From NCBI GenBank assembly GCA_002049455.2, contig KV919029.1, forward strand, positions 1 to 64,000: a stretch of 64,000 bases of DNA. Direction: 5' to 3'. The notes under the pieces are model-generated. The model was given only the letters and a program-made list of their open reading frames with translations, was not told the origin of the DNA and did no database searches. Positions 1 to 11,041 of this stretch are shown here, in pieces (the stretch's first letter is position 1; every line of letters begins with the position of its first letter). The position numbers were made by a program, and so were the translations under genes. This DNA comes from Porphyra umbilicalis (lineage: Eukaryota; Rhodophyta; Bangiophyceae; Bangiales; Bangiaceae).

Positions 1-450
1 CGTCGCCGCCCCCACCGTCGCCACCCCCACCGTCGCCACCCCCACCGTCGCCGCCCCACCGTCGCTACCCCCACCGTCGCCACCCCACCGTCGCCACCCC
101 CCGTCGCCACCCCCACAGTCGTCGCCCCACGATTGCCGCCCCCGCTTCCTCTGCCGCCGCCCTCGCCGCCGCCGCCGCCGGCGCCGTCGCCGCCCCGGGC
201 AGCGCCCCCGTCGTGGCCGCCTCCGATCCCGCCGCCGCCGCCCTTGCTCCCGCAATGATGGTTGCTCTCTAGGCGGCCCGCCCCAGCTTCCGTTGTCGCC
301 GCCGCCCCGGCCCCGTTGTCGCCGCCGCCCCGCCCCCGTTGTCGCCGCCGCCCCGCCCCCGTTGTCGCCGCCGCCCACGCCCCCGTCGTCGCCGCCCCCA
401 CCGTCGCTGCCCCACCATCGCGCCCCAATTCCCTACGATCTTGTCACCTG
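1..450. repeat. GC-rich degenerate simple-sequence tract
   Basis: The stretch is built from degenerate copies of a unit close to CCACCGTCGCCACCC, arranged head to tail and drifting into CCGCCGCC repeats. It reads open in several frames only because of its composition, giving Pro/Ala/Arg-rich shadow ORFs. I see no gene here. It differs from a CRISPR array because the units abut without unique spacers. Confidence 0.85.
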
Positions 451-2060
451 CCCCGACTGTGGCTGCCACCGTCCCCGCCGACGCCACCCGCACCGCGGCC
501 CCCGCCATCGCCGACGCCGCATCTGTTTCGTTTTTCCTCCCGTCGCCGCTGTCCCTTTTTTTTTTCTCGTCTGAACATCACCCTACTTTCTCTGCTCTCT
601 CCAATTATTCTCTCTCTTATGTTGTCAGTTTTGTGCCACATAAAACATTCCTGTTCGCCGCAGGCGCTCGCTCCGAGACGCCATGGGCTAGTGGAGATAA
701 AGTGACCATTCCCACCTTCGCAGAATGTCGGTCATCGTGGCGTCGGCTTCCACGCGGGTGAGCACGATAAGGCAGAGGGAGCAAAGGCCCGCACGGTAGG
801 AGAGCGTGGAATGGGGTGGGCGCGAGAATAAAACCACAACATATATTTGTTCTTTCTTGGCACAGAGGCGCAACTGGCCGCCGACATGCACACAAGGCAA
901 AGAGCTGATTGGACTTGGCGATGATGATGGCCTTGGCGAAGGCTGAGGAGGTGGTATCTTCGAATGCGAGCAGAGATTATTGTTGAAGCCTGTAAACAGC
1001 AACAAAAGAGAAGGATAAAGAAAATGGATGGAACGTAAGGTGAGTGGTGGTCGGAAAAAAGAAGAAAGGGGACCGGCGACGGGCGGCGGCAGCGGCAGCA
1101 GCGCGCCGATGGGCCCCCCCCGCCGCCCGTATCCGCCGCCTGTACCCGCCGCCGCCCGTGAGGCCGGCGGCGGAAATGGGCACGGTACGGGGGCGGGGGG
1201 TCTGCACCAGCACCCCCCGCAGCTGCGCTTGCCGGCTTTTGCGGCGCCCGCCGCCACATCGGGCGCAGGGCCGTCCCCCCTGCGGCGCCGCGGCAGGGCC
1301 GACGCGGGGCCGCGCCCGCGCGCGGGGTGGCCGCCGGCGGCCGCACCCGCCGAGAGGCGGCGGGCGCGGTCGCGTCTGTTGTCGCCGTGTCCCCTCTGCC
1401 GGCCGCTGGCCGGTCACTCCGCTGACGCGGCTGTAGCGGCGGCGGCCGACGGGCCGGCGGAGGAGACGGCGACGGTGGCGGCGCCCGACACGCCCACCGC
1501 GTCGCCGCCCCCGTCGCCCGCGCCCCCCTCGCCCGACCGGCTGGCACCGTTGCGGGCGGGGGGGCGCACCCCCCCCCGCGGCGGTGGCGGGTCGGGCGGG
1601 CGCGGCGGCGGCGACGGCAGTGGCGGCGAGGGTGGCGGCGTCCACGGCGGGGGCGGGGTCGGCCACGGCGGGGGCGGGGGTGGGGTCGGCGACGGCGGCG
1701 TCGGGGGCGGGGTCGGCCACAGCCGGGGCGGGGGCGGCGAGGGCGAAGACGTAGGCGGCGAGGACGGGGGCGGAGGCGGCCATGGCGGGGGCGGGGGCGG
1801 CCATGGCGGGGGCGGGGGCGGCCATGGTGGGGGCGGGGGCGGCCATGGCGGGGGAGAGAGCGGCCATGGCGGGGGCGGGGGCGGCGAGGGAGGGGGCGGG
1901 GGCGGCGAGGGCGGGGGCGGGGGCGGCGAGGGCGGGGGCAGGGCCTGACCCCGGATTGATCTGCAGTGGCCGATCGCAGATTCTGTGGCCACGAATGGCC
2001 GGCCCAATTGCACACAGCGAACATGGCGGCGGTACACGAAAAAAAGCTGACTCTGCCTCC
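451..2060. repeat. GC-rich low-complexity region with an 18-bp minisatellite
   Basis: Mostly GC-rich low-complexity sequence. Around 1620-1946 the + strand carries G-rich units, including several near-perfect copies of GGCGGGGGCGGCCATGGC at about 1775-1880. Overlapping ORFs on both strands encode only Gly-, Pro- or Ala-Pro repeats. A less biased island lies near 700-1030 but shows no recognisable gene. Confidence 0.7.
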
Positions 2061-3884
2061 TGAACAGGCCATATGAATTCTAGACGACGATCGCATTCGC
2101 CGAAGGCGGACACAAAACGCATACTCAAACGACGCGCGACGGCGGATCGTGCAGATGAAGAACGAAATGCCCCCAGACAGAAGACTTTCTTCCTTGCCTG
2201 AGCAGAAGGCATTTGGTGACGTTGGTCGGCTTCCTGCATCTCGCGTGGGGATAATCAGTGTGCGACAAGTTTTACCGGGGCACAAATGCGGCACAGTCGT
2301 TGGCTCCACTTGCAGGAGGACTTCTTACAGCACGATGTGGGAACGATCCTTCCTGATCGGCGGTGTGTCCATTTTTGGGGGAAGTGCCATATTTATCGCC
2401 TTGCAGCGCCCTGCTTCGTTTGCTAGTTTGCCTTAGCCTTGTATTTAAACGAATTCTTTGTCGATTTACAGACATCGGTTGGTCGTTAGGCTAGTGGGGG
2501 CGGCAACTCTCCGGGCTGTCTTCTTGTCGGGACAGAGCCGTGACAAGCCGTGACCGGTTCTCACCTGGACGGAGACAAGAAGTCGGCCCTTGTCACGAGC
2601 CTAGCTGTAGTGAGCACTGCGCAGGTGACGCCGTGCTTGCGACAGTCCGAAGTCACGCACGGCTCGCCGACCATCCGGCCTTACACCTACGTCCGCCTTC
2701 GCCGCCGCTACCACGCAGCCCACCCGCCCTCCGGGGCAAACGTCACGCCACTCCCGCCCCCTCGTCCATGGTGGCTGGTGTTGTTGCCGGCAGCAAGTCA
2801 ATCGCGGCAGGGAGCGCGGGCGCAGGCGCCGCCACCGCCGCCGGAGGGGCTTTCACCGGCAAGCCAGCGGCGTCTTCATCCCCCCCCTCTCCAGCCCCAA
2901 GGCCCCTCAACCCCTCCACCACCCCGCGATCGTACCCCCCTGTCCGGTCTCCTCCCCCCACGACGTACCGCGCGGTCAGCTGCGCGACATCTCGCACGGC
3001 CAGTTTCGCCGCCACCACACCACCACCCCCTCGCACGGGCCACACTCACGGCGCCGCCCTCTCCTCGTCACAGGCCCGCGCACAACACCACGCGGGCAGC
3101 TGGTTCACGCCACTCGCGACTGCCCGCTTCAGTCACTGCACGCCACGGTCACAGCACATTCCACTCGTCTCTGCTGTCCCCGATCTTGGCCCTCTCCTGC
3201 GCGTTCAAAATTTTGAAGAACAAAAACACCGTCTGGAGCGTCTCAGAGGTAGGTTCCACCAACGACACGCTCAGTTCCTCACCCGAGGCGGTCATATGCA
3301 GCACGCATCCTCGTTTTCAGCTCGTCTGAAGCACAGATCCCCCGTTTCAAGCCATCTGAACGAGAAAAAAGCCTTCCTTCACGTGGTTGGACCTCACAAA
3401 TGCCCAACGTACGGCCAATCTGCCAAAACACATGCAAAGATACGTTGCAGAGTGACGCTTCTAACCATGTCGGACTCGACGTCGCCGTACGGCGACGTCC
3501 GCCTGAGCCGTACGAGGTCTCTCCGCGGCCACCCCGCTTTTTCGCAAGTACTCCCGCAACGTGCACTAGGTCGGAAAAAACTTAGAATGGGGGCCCCTAT
3601 GCGCATGTTGGATAGTACCCTGTCCTAAAGGCTAGGGGATTGGAAGGTGAATTTTCCTGCCCAAGCTCGTCACCACGGTGTGGAAATTAAGGCCCAGTCT
3701 TCACGACGAGCTCTCAGTGTGGAACGATCGGCCCACATCCCCCTCGCATCTATTTCACCATATTGTTGTCTCGTTGATATTTCGCCCGAATCTCCCGACT
3801 GATCTCACTTTACGTTATAAACCGCCGCCGCCGCCGGACCACCACCGTCCGCGGCGGCCAACCTTCTTTGACATCTTCACATGG
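2061..3884. other. Unassigned region with no recognised gene
   Basis: This interval is less repetitive than the start of the window. ORFs exist (for example 2540-3628 on +) but they are Pro/Ser/Arg-rich and I recognise no domain. Two small features stand out. There is a perfect 22-bp palindrome centred on GTAC at 3478-3499. At 3618-3637 the reverse complement of CCCTRGCCTTTAGGACAGGG occurs; the same motif starts the duplicated repeat near 51 kb. Confidence 0.5.
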
Positions 3885-4289
3885 TATTGCTGATCCCCGA
3901 ATTTTGTCCTGGTGGACAGAGAGTGACTTGCGGACCGACTCTCTCCACCAATCAGATGCGCCCCTGGGACTGACTTGGTGCTCCTGATTGCTTACATGTG
4001 CCCATACAGTCTGGAAATCAACTTCAGCTCCTCTTTTTTTCTGCACTTCTGGTAAGGAGACAGTAGAAAATCTCAAGATCTCGCGTGGGCAGCTTGCTCC
4101 GTGCCAAGAAAGTCGGATCAAGCGGCAACAGAGAGTTCTGCTGGACAAGCAAGCAAGGTCCTGGCTCCCAATGCGGGCTTTCTATTGGCTTTGATGCCTT
4201 CTTACTGTCGTTTTAGACCAATAGAGTGCAGTTATTCACAGTCAGTCTCTGTCTCTGTCGCCCAGGACAAAATTCGGGGATCAGAAATA
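3885..4289. mobile_element. Short non-autonomous TIR element (MITE), family CTGATCCCC, full copy
   Basis: A 405-bp element bounded by inverted repeats. The left end reads CTGATCCCCGAATTTTGTCC from 3890, and the right end is its complement ending at 4284-4289; similarity extends inward over about 40 bp. There is no coding capacity. I cannot see a convincing target-site duplication, so the superfamily is not assigned. A truncated second copy of its right part lies at 37438-37701. Confidence 0.75.
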
Positions 4290-4449
4290 GCAACTACGTG
4301 CGCCGCTGCTGAGGTTCACCTCACGACGCCCTCTGCCCCGGCCCGGTTCCTCTACGCCGTCGCCCCCGCCTCAGCCCCGATCTACTGCGCCCCGGCCCCT
4401 TGCCCGCCCCTTCTCGCTTCCGCCCCCGCCCTCGTGGCTTTCGCCCGAC

Positions 4450-7400
4450 GATGCCTCCTCCCCCACCCTGTTCGGCGCCTCCTCCCCCTTCGCTTCCGCC
4501 GCCACTACCTACATCGCCTCCATCCGGGACGACCCCGCCTTCTGCGATGTGCTCGTCGCCCGTCTCCGCTCCCTCGCCGCCGCCGCTACCCCCGCCTGGT
4601 TCGCCGCCGACGTCATTCTGGCCTCCACGATGGTCATCGGCGACTTTGACCTCGACACCCTCACTCGCCGCCAACTGACGGCCGTCTCCATCGCGATCCA
4701 CGGAGTCTGGCCCCCGTACCCTACGGTCAACCTCCATCGAACCACCGGCGGCTCACCCACCTCAACCTTCTGCAGCTCTACCTCGATGGCGAACACGAGC
4801 AGATCCTCGCCTTCGGCGCCCGCCCGCCCCCGCCCCTCGCTACGCCTCCTGCTATCGCCCCTCCGCCGCCACCGCCGCCCCCTCCAGCGCTTGCCCCCGC
4901 GCCCGCCGCTTCCAAGACCCCCCCATCCCGCTTCGCCACCCCGCAGCCCCCTCACATTGCCGCCCGCTCCGCCGCCGCCTCCGCCTACCCCCGGTCCGCC
5001 ACTTACACTTCTGGTGCCGTCCGCGCCGTCGCCCAGTACGGCATTCCGGACCGCCGCTACGGAGGTTTTGACTACGAGTCCCTCCCCCGCGCCTGCGCCA
5101 CCTTTACCAGCGTCTGGGACGCCTTCTCGGTCCCCCACCCGCCGCGCGCCGTCTGCCTCCCATTCTCCCTCCGTCTCAGCGAAAACAACTTCCCAGCGCT
5201 CGTCCAAGACAACCGCGGCCTCTTCGAAGCCGACCTGAGGGGCATCATCCACTCCAGCATGTTCTCCACCGCACGCACCCTCCGCGTCCGCGAGCATTGG
5301 CAGTCCACCACATACCGCTCTGAGCCTGCCCAGACCAATGATACCGCCGTCTCTCGCTTTAACCACATAATTGTCAGCCGTTCCCAACTGCCACACCGCT
5401 ACCACGCGGCCACCATGCTCGCCGACAAGATCCTGGACACTGGCCGCGGTGATTGGTTCGCCGCCCCCCTCATCCCCGGCGCGTCACACTCCGACGCACA
5501 CGAACTCGCCGCCCACGCCAAGATGCTCCTGGCCACTGAGCCCGACGACATCCGCTCGCCCGCATCCCTCTTGGCCCCGCCCACGCCCGGGGCCCCGGCC
5601 ACCACCGCTTTTCTGACCTCCCCGCCGCCTGCCCCGCCCGCGCCGTCCCCCAACGACACCTGGACGGTCGACAAGACCATCTCCGACAATTCTGCGCCAA
5701 ACGGGATCTTCTACGTTCTTCGCGGCTTCCGCGGCGGCGCCGATCGCCCTTATCGCACTGAGTCCTCGCCCGCCCGTCCTTACCACGGCGCCGGCCCCGC
5801 CAACTCCTGCAGCATCTGCTGGGGACCGATCAATTTGCCCGCACCTGCAGTTCCATGCGCCTCGCAAAGCCCGCGGCCACGGCTGCTACCCTTCTTGCCT
5901 CTGCCACAACTGCCGATGGCCTCATCCCCCGCCCCTTCTCGCCACCCCACGTGGCCCCCGCCGCCGGTCCGCCCGTCGCCGACCCCGTCAACAACGACAC
6001 CGTCTGACTGCTCCCCGTCCACCCAGTCTCTGCCATCGACACCGCGCCCGAGGCCGACACCTCTACGGCCATGGCCGGCATTGGCACACCAGGCGAAATT
6101 GTCGGCGACGCCTTGCTCCGCCGCCACCCCCAGGTTGCCACCTCCCCCCTCAAGCCCGCCGCCAGGCGCTATGCCTTTGGCCACAACGCTCCCCCCTCCC
6201 TCGGCCGCCTATCTTTCCGCATCACTTCCACCGAGACGTCCGGACGCGCTCTTGCCTTCTACCTTCCTGTTGTACATGTCCTCCGCCACGCGGCCGTCCC
6301 CCTGCTTCTTGGCCTACACTCCCACGAAGGCTTCAACGTGATCGTTGACGCCGCCCGCAGCACCATCCTCTTTGGCCGCGCCCACCAACCCGTCTTGTAT
6401 CACATCCAAAGCGGCCACCTGGCTCCGCCCTCGCCCCCGTCCCCGCCCGCCTCGACCTCCTACTACGCCCGCTTGGAACTCGCCCTCGCCCACCACCAAT
6501 TTGACCACGCCAGCATCGATGCCCTCCTCCATGCCTTCGCGCCCACGATTTTCACATCTACTGACGTCGCCACTCTCCGCGAGGTCGCCCGCTCCGCGTT
6601 CCTTGCCAGAAATTCTGCCACCTGCCCCGCCGCCCCCGCCACACCCTCCCGCCTTTCCCGCTCACCTTCAACCGCATCATTGCACTCGACATATTCCAAC
6701 TGCGCGCGGACCTGCATACGGTGCTGGGCATGACCTGCCTCCACAGGGACTTTGGCCTCGACCGCATCGTCCCCTCCATCTACGGCACACACACATTCGC
6801 CATTCTGTACCTGACTTGGCTCTCCGTCTGGGGCTTCCCCGACACCGTCCTGACCGACCGCGGCATCGAAACCAATTACGGCGCATTCATTCACGCCCTC
6901 CACTCCATGGGTGTCCACTGGCGCCCCATTCCCACCGAGGCCCCCTCGGGCATTGGCCGCAACGAGCGCCACCACGGCCCCATCCGCGACGCCTACATCC
7001 ACATCATCGCCGAAACGCCCAGCCTCGCCCCCAATCTCGCCTTCGCTATGGCCTACAAAGCCCGCAACGATGCCCCTCGCGCCCACGGCTCGCCGCCCAC
7101 CGCTGCCGTCACCGGGGAGGCCCCTCGTCGCCTCATCGGCGACAACCAGCACTTTGACCCCACAATAGCCGCTCGCCACCGCGTCATGCAAACCGCGCGT
7201 GCCACAATGGAATCTTACATCGCTGCCGACCACCTTCGCGGCGCCCTCTTCCACCCCGGCACCACTTTCCCATTCGTTGAGGTCAGCCAGGCTGTCTGGT
7301 TCCACCGCGACTGCGAAGGGTGGCTCCGCGGCTCTGTGCACTGTCTCGATGGCAAGACAGTGTACGTCCGATACAACGGCCGCATCGTCGGTGGTCGTGC

Positions 7401-7530
7401 CCAAGGTGACTATTTGGCTCCTTATGGGCGACACAATGGCGCCACAATTCGACAAAGTGTCGCCAGAGAGTCGCGCAGGGAGGTTAAATGTGTTGCAGAC
7501 GGTAGCACCACGGGAGCACTTCAGCGGCGG
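4450..7530 (+). pseudogene. Decayed Ty1/copia-like retroelement: gag, protease and integrase relic
   Basis: Coding similarity runs left to right but changes frame at least three times. Gag-like sequence is in frame 1 to about 4735, then frame 3 from about 4740 to about 5790, then frame 2 to about 6640, then frame 1 to about 7530. An in-frame TGA lies at 6005-6007. The part near 6280-6370 resembles the C-terminal half of a retroviral-type aspartic protease (VPLLLGLHSHEGF). The last part is an integrase core with a first Asp in RIIALDIFQL, a second in LTDRGIETN and the Glu in GIGRNERHHG, spaced as DD35E. Protease before integrase is the Ty1/copia order, but no reverse transcriptase or RNase H follows and no LTRs were found. 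It is a truncated, non-functional copy. Confidence 0.65.
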
Positions 7531-9250
7531 ATGAGCATCCGGCCGTGCGGTTTCTGGCATAATCTGCGCAAATTATTTACCACTGCTTTTGGGCAAATGT
7601 TTCAGGACTATTTGGCGGATGCAGATTTGTTGATCCAATTTAGTGCCAATCAACGACTGACACGCGACCAACCATATCAGGGGGACGTGTTGGGGCGGCG
7701 CCCCCCGCCGCCGCCGCGCCGCCGGCGCAGCCCGCCAACTCGCCGCCGGCCACCGCCGCCGTCGCCCCGCCGTCGCCCGACGGCGGCCAGCCGCGCCGAG
7801 GCACCGTCGCCGAGTCGCCGTCGCCGAGTCGCCGCCCCCGTCGGCTGCCGCGTCGCCGCCCCGCACGGGGCGCCTGTCGTCTGTGGGCGCGCAAACCACA
7901 GCAGCCGCCGCGGCGCCGCCCCTTGCCGCCGCTGGCGCCCGCCCGCCGTCCGGGGTCGACGCGGCGCCGGCGACGCCGCCCCCCCCCCCAGCCGCGCGCA
8001 CCTTTTTGGCCATCACGCAGCGGGGGGGGGGGGGGGGGCGTTCCACTCGCCCTTAATGCCGCCTCGCCCGTTGCCGCCGCGGCGCCACCCGGCGATCCCA
8101 CCGGCCAAGGCGCCGCCACCCTGCCCAGCAGTGCCGGGCTTTGCTCGCGCCACGCGGAGACGGCGACGCCACCCCCCTCTCCCGCCGCTTGCGCCTCCTC
8201 GGCCGGCGCGTGCCGGGGTCGGGGGGTGGCTGCGACGCTTGAAACTGCCGCCGCCACGCCCGTCGTCGCGGCGTCGCCGCTTGCCCCTACCGCCAGCCGC
8301 GAAGCTGCCACCCCGCCAGGCGGGTGTCGGCCGCGCCGGCGCCCTGTCGCGGCCTCACCGGCGCCACCGGCCTCAGCGGCGCAGCCGCACATGCCGAGTT
8401 CCGCGCTCAAAGGGGCGCACGCCGCGGTGGGCGCCGCGGTGTCGCCCCTCGCAGCCACCGCTGCTCGCGCCGCGCCCCCACGCCCCGCGACACCGGCGGC
8501 CCCCCCCCCCCTGTCCCCGCTCACAGCTCGTAGGCCGTTGCGGGCCCATGGGGCTGGGGGGTGGACGGACCGCACGCCCGTGCCGCCGGGACCGCCGCCG
8601 CCGCCGTGTCGCTGTCGCTTTCCACCGCCCTGCCTCGGCACGCGGGCGGCGGCGGCGGGGGGCCGCGGACCCGATCCCCCTCCTTGCCGCCGACGACGCT
8701 TGCCGCCTCACTGCGACAGGCCGCGGACCGCGCCGGCACTCCGCCGCCACACGTCGCCGCCGAACTGCCCCCGCCCGCCACCGCCCGCCGCCGCCGTCCC
8801 GCCGCCAGTCGCCGGCGCCCCCGGCCGACCGGGACCAGCCCGCGCTGACGATGGCCGCGGCTGCACCCGCAGCCCTGCTTGCGACGCCGGGCGCGGCACG
8901 GCCGACCGCCCCGACGTGCCGGCGTGACCGCCGCCGCCACGGGTGCGCCCTGCCGCCGCCACCTTTGCCGCCCCGCCGCCGCCGGTCCGCCGCGGCTACC
9001 GTCTCCGTGGCGGCCTCCGTTACCGACGCCACTCCTCGGCGGCGCCAGCGGACACCGCCCCGCACCCCCCGCCCCCCCTTCCCCCCAGCCACCGCCGTCG
9101 ACTCCGGAGCCACAGCCACCGCCAACACCACCGCCACCGCCAAGGCCGCGACCAGAGTTGGGGCCAACGCGCGGGCGGAGGGGGCGGAGGATGGGCACCG
9201 GCCGCCAGGGGTGTCGTTCGCGGCCACCGGCGGTGGCGATTTGAGCCTCT
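7531..9250. repeat. GC-rich low-complexity region
   Basis: About 1.7 kb of extremely GC-rich sequence dominated by CCG/CGC runs, with a 17-base G run at 8022-8038. Long ORFs on both strands, including the C-terminal extension of the integrase frame to 9432, are Arg/Pro/Ala-rich composition artefacts. No gene is supported. Confidence 0.75.
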
Positions 9251-9727
9251 CCCGCCCTCCAAAGTGCTCTGGGGGTATTTATGGGAGAAGAGACCACCAC
9301 CAACCAATCATATTGCTGGAAACACAAGGGTACACGAGCAGAACAATGCGGATATGGCTCTTATCCAATGAAAATCGTCTCAAAACACCTCGCCGCAGGG
9401 CAGAAACACGGTCAGCGTCAGAGTCCCTCTGATACTGTCACCGCAGTGCGGCACCAGCCAATCAGAGGCCGATTTCACCTGCAATATTGCGATGATAGAC
9501 GGCGGCGATGCAGAATGGGGGGGAGGACGAAGGGCAAGGAGTGGGGGAAGAAAACGTTTGCGAGGAGCTGAGAGACGTCCGGCGAGGCACAGTGCCCGCA
9601 CTTTAACGTCACACGCAGCCCTTTCTGGCTCTGTCCGAGTCCTCGGGCAGCCTTGCACGGCCGAGTGGTGCCAGCCAATCAGCTGTCAATTTGCGTTGCA
9701 AGATTGCCAGCGATCCGCACAAGGCCT
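9251..9727. other. Unassigned region
   Basis: Balanced-composition sequence between the GC tract and the inverted-repeat element. It contains several CCAATCA-type motifs (near 9305, 9455 and 9675) but no recognisable gene or repeat boundary. Confidence 0.4.
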
Positions 9728-10187
9728 GCGCAGCGGGCCCAGAACCGTCGTCAAAAGCACGTCTGTTTTTGCCTGTTTTGAGCCTCTTGGAGGCCCGTGT
9801 TCCTGTTAGCAGAAACAGAACTCCTGTGCAAAAAACAGATCGACCCCCCTTGACAGGCTCTCAGAGGCCATTCCATGCGAGGTACTTGCATATTTGTGTT
9901 CGCGAGAACAGGAATCGTTCCTTACTCCACACATTGCGCCTGCTAGCAGGGCCATAGATGCTTCTCCGCCTCTCACTCGTTCGGGAAGGGTGAAGTGTAT
10001 ACGTCTTATGCTGTGTCTCTCTTTTTACGAGTGGAGATGCATCTATCCCGGCGAACAGAGGATTTTGGCGCCTTTTCTGGAAAAAACCAGCCTTGACAGA
10101 GCCGCAGGGCGGTTTGCAGATTATCTTTTCGTCCCAAAACACCCAAGAGCAGACGTGCTCTTGACGACGGTTTTGGGCCCGCTGCGC
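9728..10187. mobile_element. Non-autonomous element with about 53-bp inverted repeats
   Basis: The left arm, 9728-9780, begins GCGCAGCGGGCCC. It is matched in inverted orientation by 10134-10187 with only a few mismatches; both carry the core ACCGTCGTCAA followed by AGCACGTCTG. The interior of about 350 bp has no ORF with recognisable similarity. No clear target-site duplication was found. It is probably a MITE or small foldback element. Confidence 0.6.
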
Positions 10188-10423
10188 TGGCGTCCAGATC
10201 ACCCTCGGACGAGGCCGGTCTGCTGCTGTCCTCACCATTCCGTGCTGACAGTGATCTCGCCTGAGTGCTCAAGGGGCGAGGCCCCTCCAGATTTCGTGAA
10301 ATTGCATCATGTCAGTGATACACAAGCCTGGGCCTTGACCGTGTGAGCTTGAATCTCGTTCTCATAGCCGTTGGACATGCCATCCGAACCTAATAATTGT
10401 GTCGCCAGATCCCCGACCGGCCA
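10188..10423. other. Flank of the LTR retrotransposon
   Basis: Short unassigned sequence. Its last five bases, GGCCA (10419-10423), are repeated right after the 3' LTR and form the target-site duplication. Confidence 0.6.
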
Positions 10424-10819
10424 TGTAGCATATCTCTGCTCCCAATTGGCAATTGGCCACGAGTAGCCCCCTTGACTGGCCGAATCCACCGATTTGTGTT
10501 ACTCGGCTTGTGGCACGCCCTTTGGGGGGTTACTTCCGCGTTGTTTATTTTTTATTGTTTGTTTGCTTGCCTGTCTTCTTTGTCTGCCGGCACTCATTAC
10601 GATCGCTTGTGATCGGACGGTCGATCGACCGGTGCCCTCGTTTGTATTAAATCACCGTGGGTCCGGGGTCGCCGTCGTGGGCGCCACCCGGCTCCCCATC
10701 GGATGCCTTTCAACAAAAGGACTTTCTTCCTCGCCGCGACGGCAATAGAACTCGCTTTATTGCTTGGCTACGGTCGGTCTCAGTACGCTGGTAATTGAAC
10801 TAACGTTTTTAATACCACA
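10424..10819 (+). repeat. 5' LTR
   Basis: A 396-bp direct repeat of 21016-21415, beginning TGTAGCATATCTCTGC and ending ACCACA. It contains a T-rich stretch (TTGTTTATTTTTTATTG, about 10540-10556) and would hold the element promoter and polyadenylation signals, though I cannot pinpoint them. Confidence 0.95.
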
Positions 10820-10821
10820 TT

Positions 10822-10839
10822 TGGTGGAGCAGCAGAGGA
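10822..10839 (+). other. Putative primer-binding site
   Basis: Two bases after the 5' LTR the sequence reads TGGTGGAGCAGCAG. The leading TGG can pair with the CCA 3' end of a tRNA and the spacing is typical of LTR retrotransposons. The cognate tRNA is not identified. Confidence 0.55.
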
Positions 10840-11041
10840 AACCCTCGCCTTCATCGTGCCTCGCGGCACGGTGTCCCCGAGAACTTTCTCGCTGCCTCGT
10901 GGCATTGTGACCCTGTCGATACGGTCGCTTGGCGCGCGGGGCGTAAGCCATGGGCGTGGTGCCGGGGGCATCACGGTTGAGATCTTCGACGTTGGCGCGC
11001 AGGGCGTTAGCCAAGTCAGAACACTTTGTGCAGGTCCCAGT

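Noticed and set aside
1..450. Possible CRISPR-like array
   Set aside because: The repeat units abut without unique spacers, and the rest of the window is eukaryotic.
732..2309. 525-codon ORF on the minus strand in the GC-rich region
   Set aside because: It is made of PRPRPRRPR-type repeats that follow from the minisatellite on the other strand. Several equally long frames overlap it and none has a domain.
2540..3628. 362-codon ORF on +
   Set aside because: Pro/Ser/Arg-rich with no motif, overlapped by another long frame (2550-3329). I could not support it as a gene.
7531..9432. C-terminal 630 codons of the 903-codon ORF beginning at 6721
   Set aside because: Only the first part resembles an integrase. 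The remainder is Arg/Pro/Ala low complexity caused by lack of stops in GC-rich DNA.
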